Assembly: GCA_018676385.1 (NCBI GenBank)
Contig: JABHEX010000051.1
Span: forward strand, 1 to 7,191
DNA from: Akkermansiaceae bacterium
GTDB lineage: Bacteria; Verrucomicrobiota; Verrucomicrobiia; Verrucomicrobiales; Akkermansiaceae
Length of the DNA: 7,191 nt
Reading direction: 5' to 3'
The notes beneath the pieces were generated by a model. It was not told the DNA's origin. It saw only the letters and a program-made list of their open reading frames with translations, and did no database searches. Of this stretch, positions 6,392-7,191 are shown one piece after another. The position numbers and the translations under genes were made by a program. Every line of letters begins with the position of its first letter. The first letter of the stretch is position 1.

Positions 6392-7191
6392 ATGCCCTTA
6401 GACAGCAAAATACCAGAAGGCCCGATCGATCAGAAGTGGACCAAACACAAAATGGATTCCAAGCTCATCAACCCGGCTAACAAGCGAAAGTACAACATCA
6501 TTGTAGTGGGTTCAGGACTAGCTGGTGGAGCTGCCGCCGCCTCACTCTCTGAAATGGGCTACAACGTGCAATGTTTCTGCTATCAGGACAGCCCACGAAG
6601 AGCACACTCTATCGCAGCACAGGGAGGCATTAACGCTGCAAAAAATTACCAAAATGATGGCGACTCCGTGTATCGCCTGTTTTACGATACCGTCAAAGGT
6701 GGCGACTTCCGCGCTCGCGAGGCAAACGTCTATCGTTTAGCTGAGGTCTCTAGTAATATTATCGACCAATGCACTGCGCAAGGCGTACCCTTTGCCCGCG
6801 AATACGGAGGATTGTTAGACAACCGATCCTTCGGCGGTGCCCAAGTATCCCGCACATTCTATGCCCGCGGTCAGACTGGTCAACAGCTTCTCATTGGTTG
6901 CTACCAAGCACTTGAAAAAGAGATCGCAAAAGGTGGTGTAACAATGCACACCCGCACAGAATTAATGGATGTAGTCAAAGTCAACGGTCACGCCAAAGGT
7001 ATCGTTGTTCGCAATCTTGTGACTGGTGAAATCTCCTCCCACGCTGCCGACGCAGTAATTCTTGCCAGTGGCGGATATGGTAATGTTTTCTACCTCTCCA
7101 CTAATGCGATGGGATGCAACGTAACTGCTGCTCTTAAGGCACATAAACGTGGCGCCTACTTTGCTAACCCATGTTACACTCAAATTCACCC
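6392..7191 (+). CDS. sdhA: Succinate dehydrogenase flavoprotein subunit, N-terminal part
   Basis: This is the open 5' part of SdhA: 266 codons plus two bases, running off the right edge. SdhA carries covalent FAD and oxidises succinate to fumarate, passing electrons through SdhB to SdhC. The FAD-binding Rossmann motif is 'VVGSGLAGGAAAA' (38-50). His72 in 'RRAHSIAAQGGINAA' is the expected site of covalent FAD attachment. 'GVPFAREYGGLLDNRSFGG' (131-149) and 'RTFYARGQTGQQLL' (154-167) belong to the substrate/capping region, and 'ILASGGYGNVF' (223-233) closes the FAD domain. About 34 residues precede the FAD motif, as in the Bacteroidota/Verrucomicrobiota form (opening 'DSKIPEGPIDQKWTKHK') and unlike the short Bacillus N-terminus. 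ATG 6392 is chosen because this extension is conserved in that type. No Shine-Dalgarno is seen. sdhB is expected downstream, outside the window. Confidence 0.96.
   Translation, partial: MPLDSKIPEGPIDQKWTKHKMDSKLINPANKRKYNIIVVGSGLAGGAAAASLSEMGYNVQCFCYQDSPRRAHSIAAQGGINAAKNYQNDGDSVYRLFYDTVKGGDFRAREANVYRLAEVSSNIIDQCTAQGVPFAREYGGLLDNRSFGGAQVSRTFYARGQTGQQLLIGCYQALEKEIAKGGVTMHTRTELMDVVKVNGHAKGIVVRNLVTGEISSHAADAVILASGGYGNVFYLSTNAMGCNVTAALKAHKRGAYFANPCYTQIH

Noticed and set aside
6525..6740. Plus-strand ORF of 71 codons inside the sdhA region
   Set aside because: It is out of frame with the SdhA reading frame from 6392, which carries the FAD motifs and stays open to the window end.
1..7191. Search for CRISPR arrays, tRNA genes, insertion sequences, long repeats or defence genes
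   Set aside because: No regularly spaced repeats, cloverleaf sequences, transposase motifs or terminal inverted repeats were seen by eye; coding density by housekeeping genes leaves little room.

Overview
The window is an ordinary chromosomal housekeeping and energy-metabolism segment of a Gram-negative-type bacterium. I infer Verrucomicrobiota, possibly a marine Verrucomicrobiales. The flavoprotein start resembles the Bacteroidota/Verrucomicrobiota type of succinate dehydrogenase, the ferredoxin resembles a form I associate with cyanobacteria and Verrucomicrobia, and most starts lack a Shine-Dalgarno sequence. The assignment rests on remembered family resemblance, not on a search.

Layout, left to right. 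The 3' end of gatB (tRNA-dependent amidotransferase subunit B) enters from the left edge on the + strand. After it comes a small exported protein of unknown function, and 4 bases later a thioredoxin-fold [2Fe-2S] ferredoxin. The ferredoxin converges on, and overlaps by 4 bases, a leftward pair: a YmdB-type metallophosphoesterase followed by an M42-family metallo-aminopeptidase. From a 76-base divergent intergenic region a membrane-anchored N-acetylmuramoyl-L-alanine amidase reads rightward. Nucleoside diphosphate kinase (ndk) follows and ends at a strong intrinsic terminator. The window closes with the start of the succinate dehydrogenase operon: sdhC (di-heme cytochrome b) and the first 266 codons of sdhA, which runs off the right edge. 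sdhB is expected just beyond.

No gene set here looks like a defence system, mobile element, CRISPR array, biosynthetic cluster or tRNA/rRNA gene. No gene-free stretch exceeds 300 bases; the longest are 164 bases before ndk and 185 bases before sdhC. I found no convincing undescribed system. The items most worth a second look are an Asn-to-Asp change at a metal-site position of the YmdB-like enzyme, the cysteine-rich ferredoxin coupled to an unknown exported protein, the enlarged catalytic domain of the amidase, and near-absence of Shine-Dalgarno sequences.
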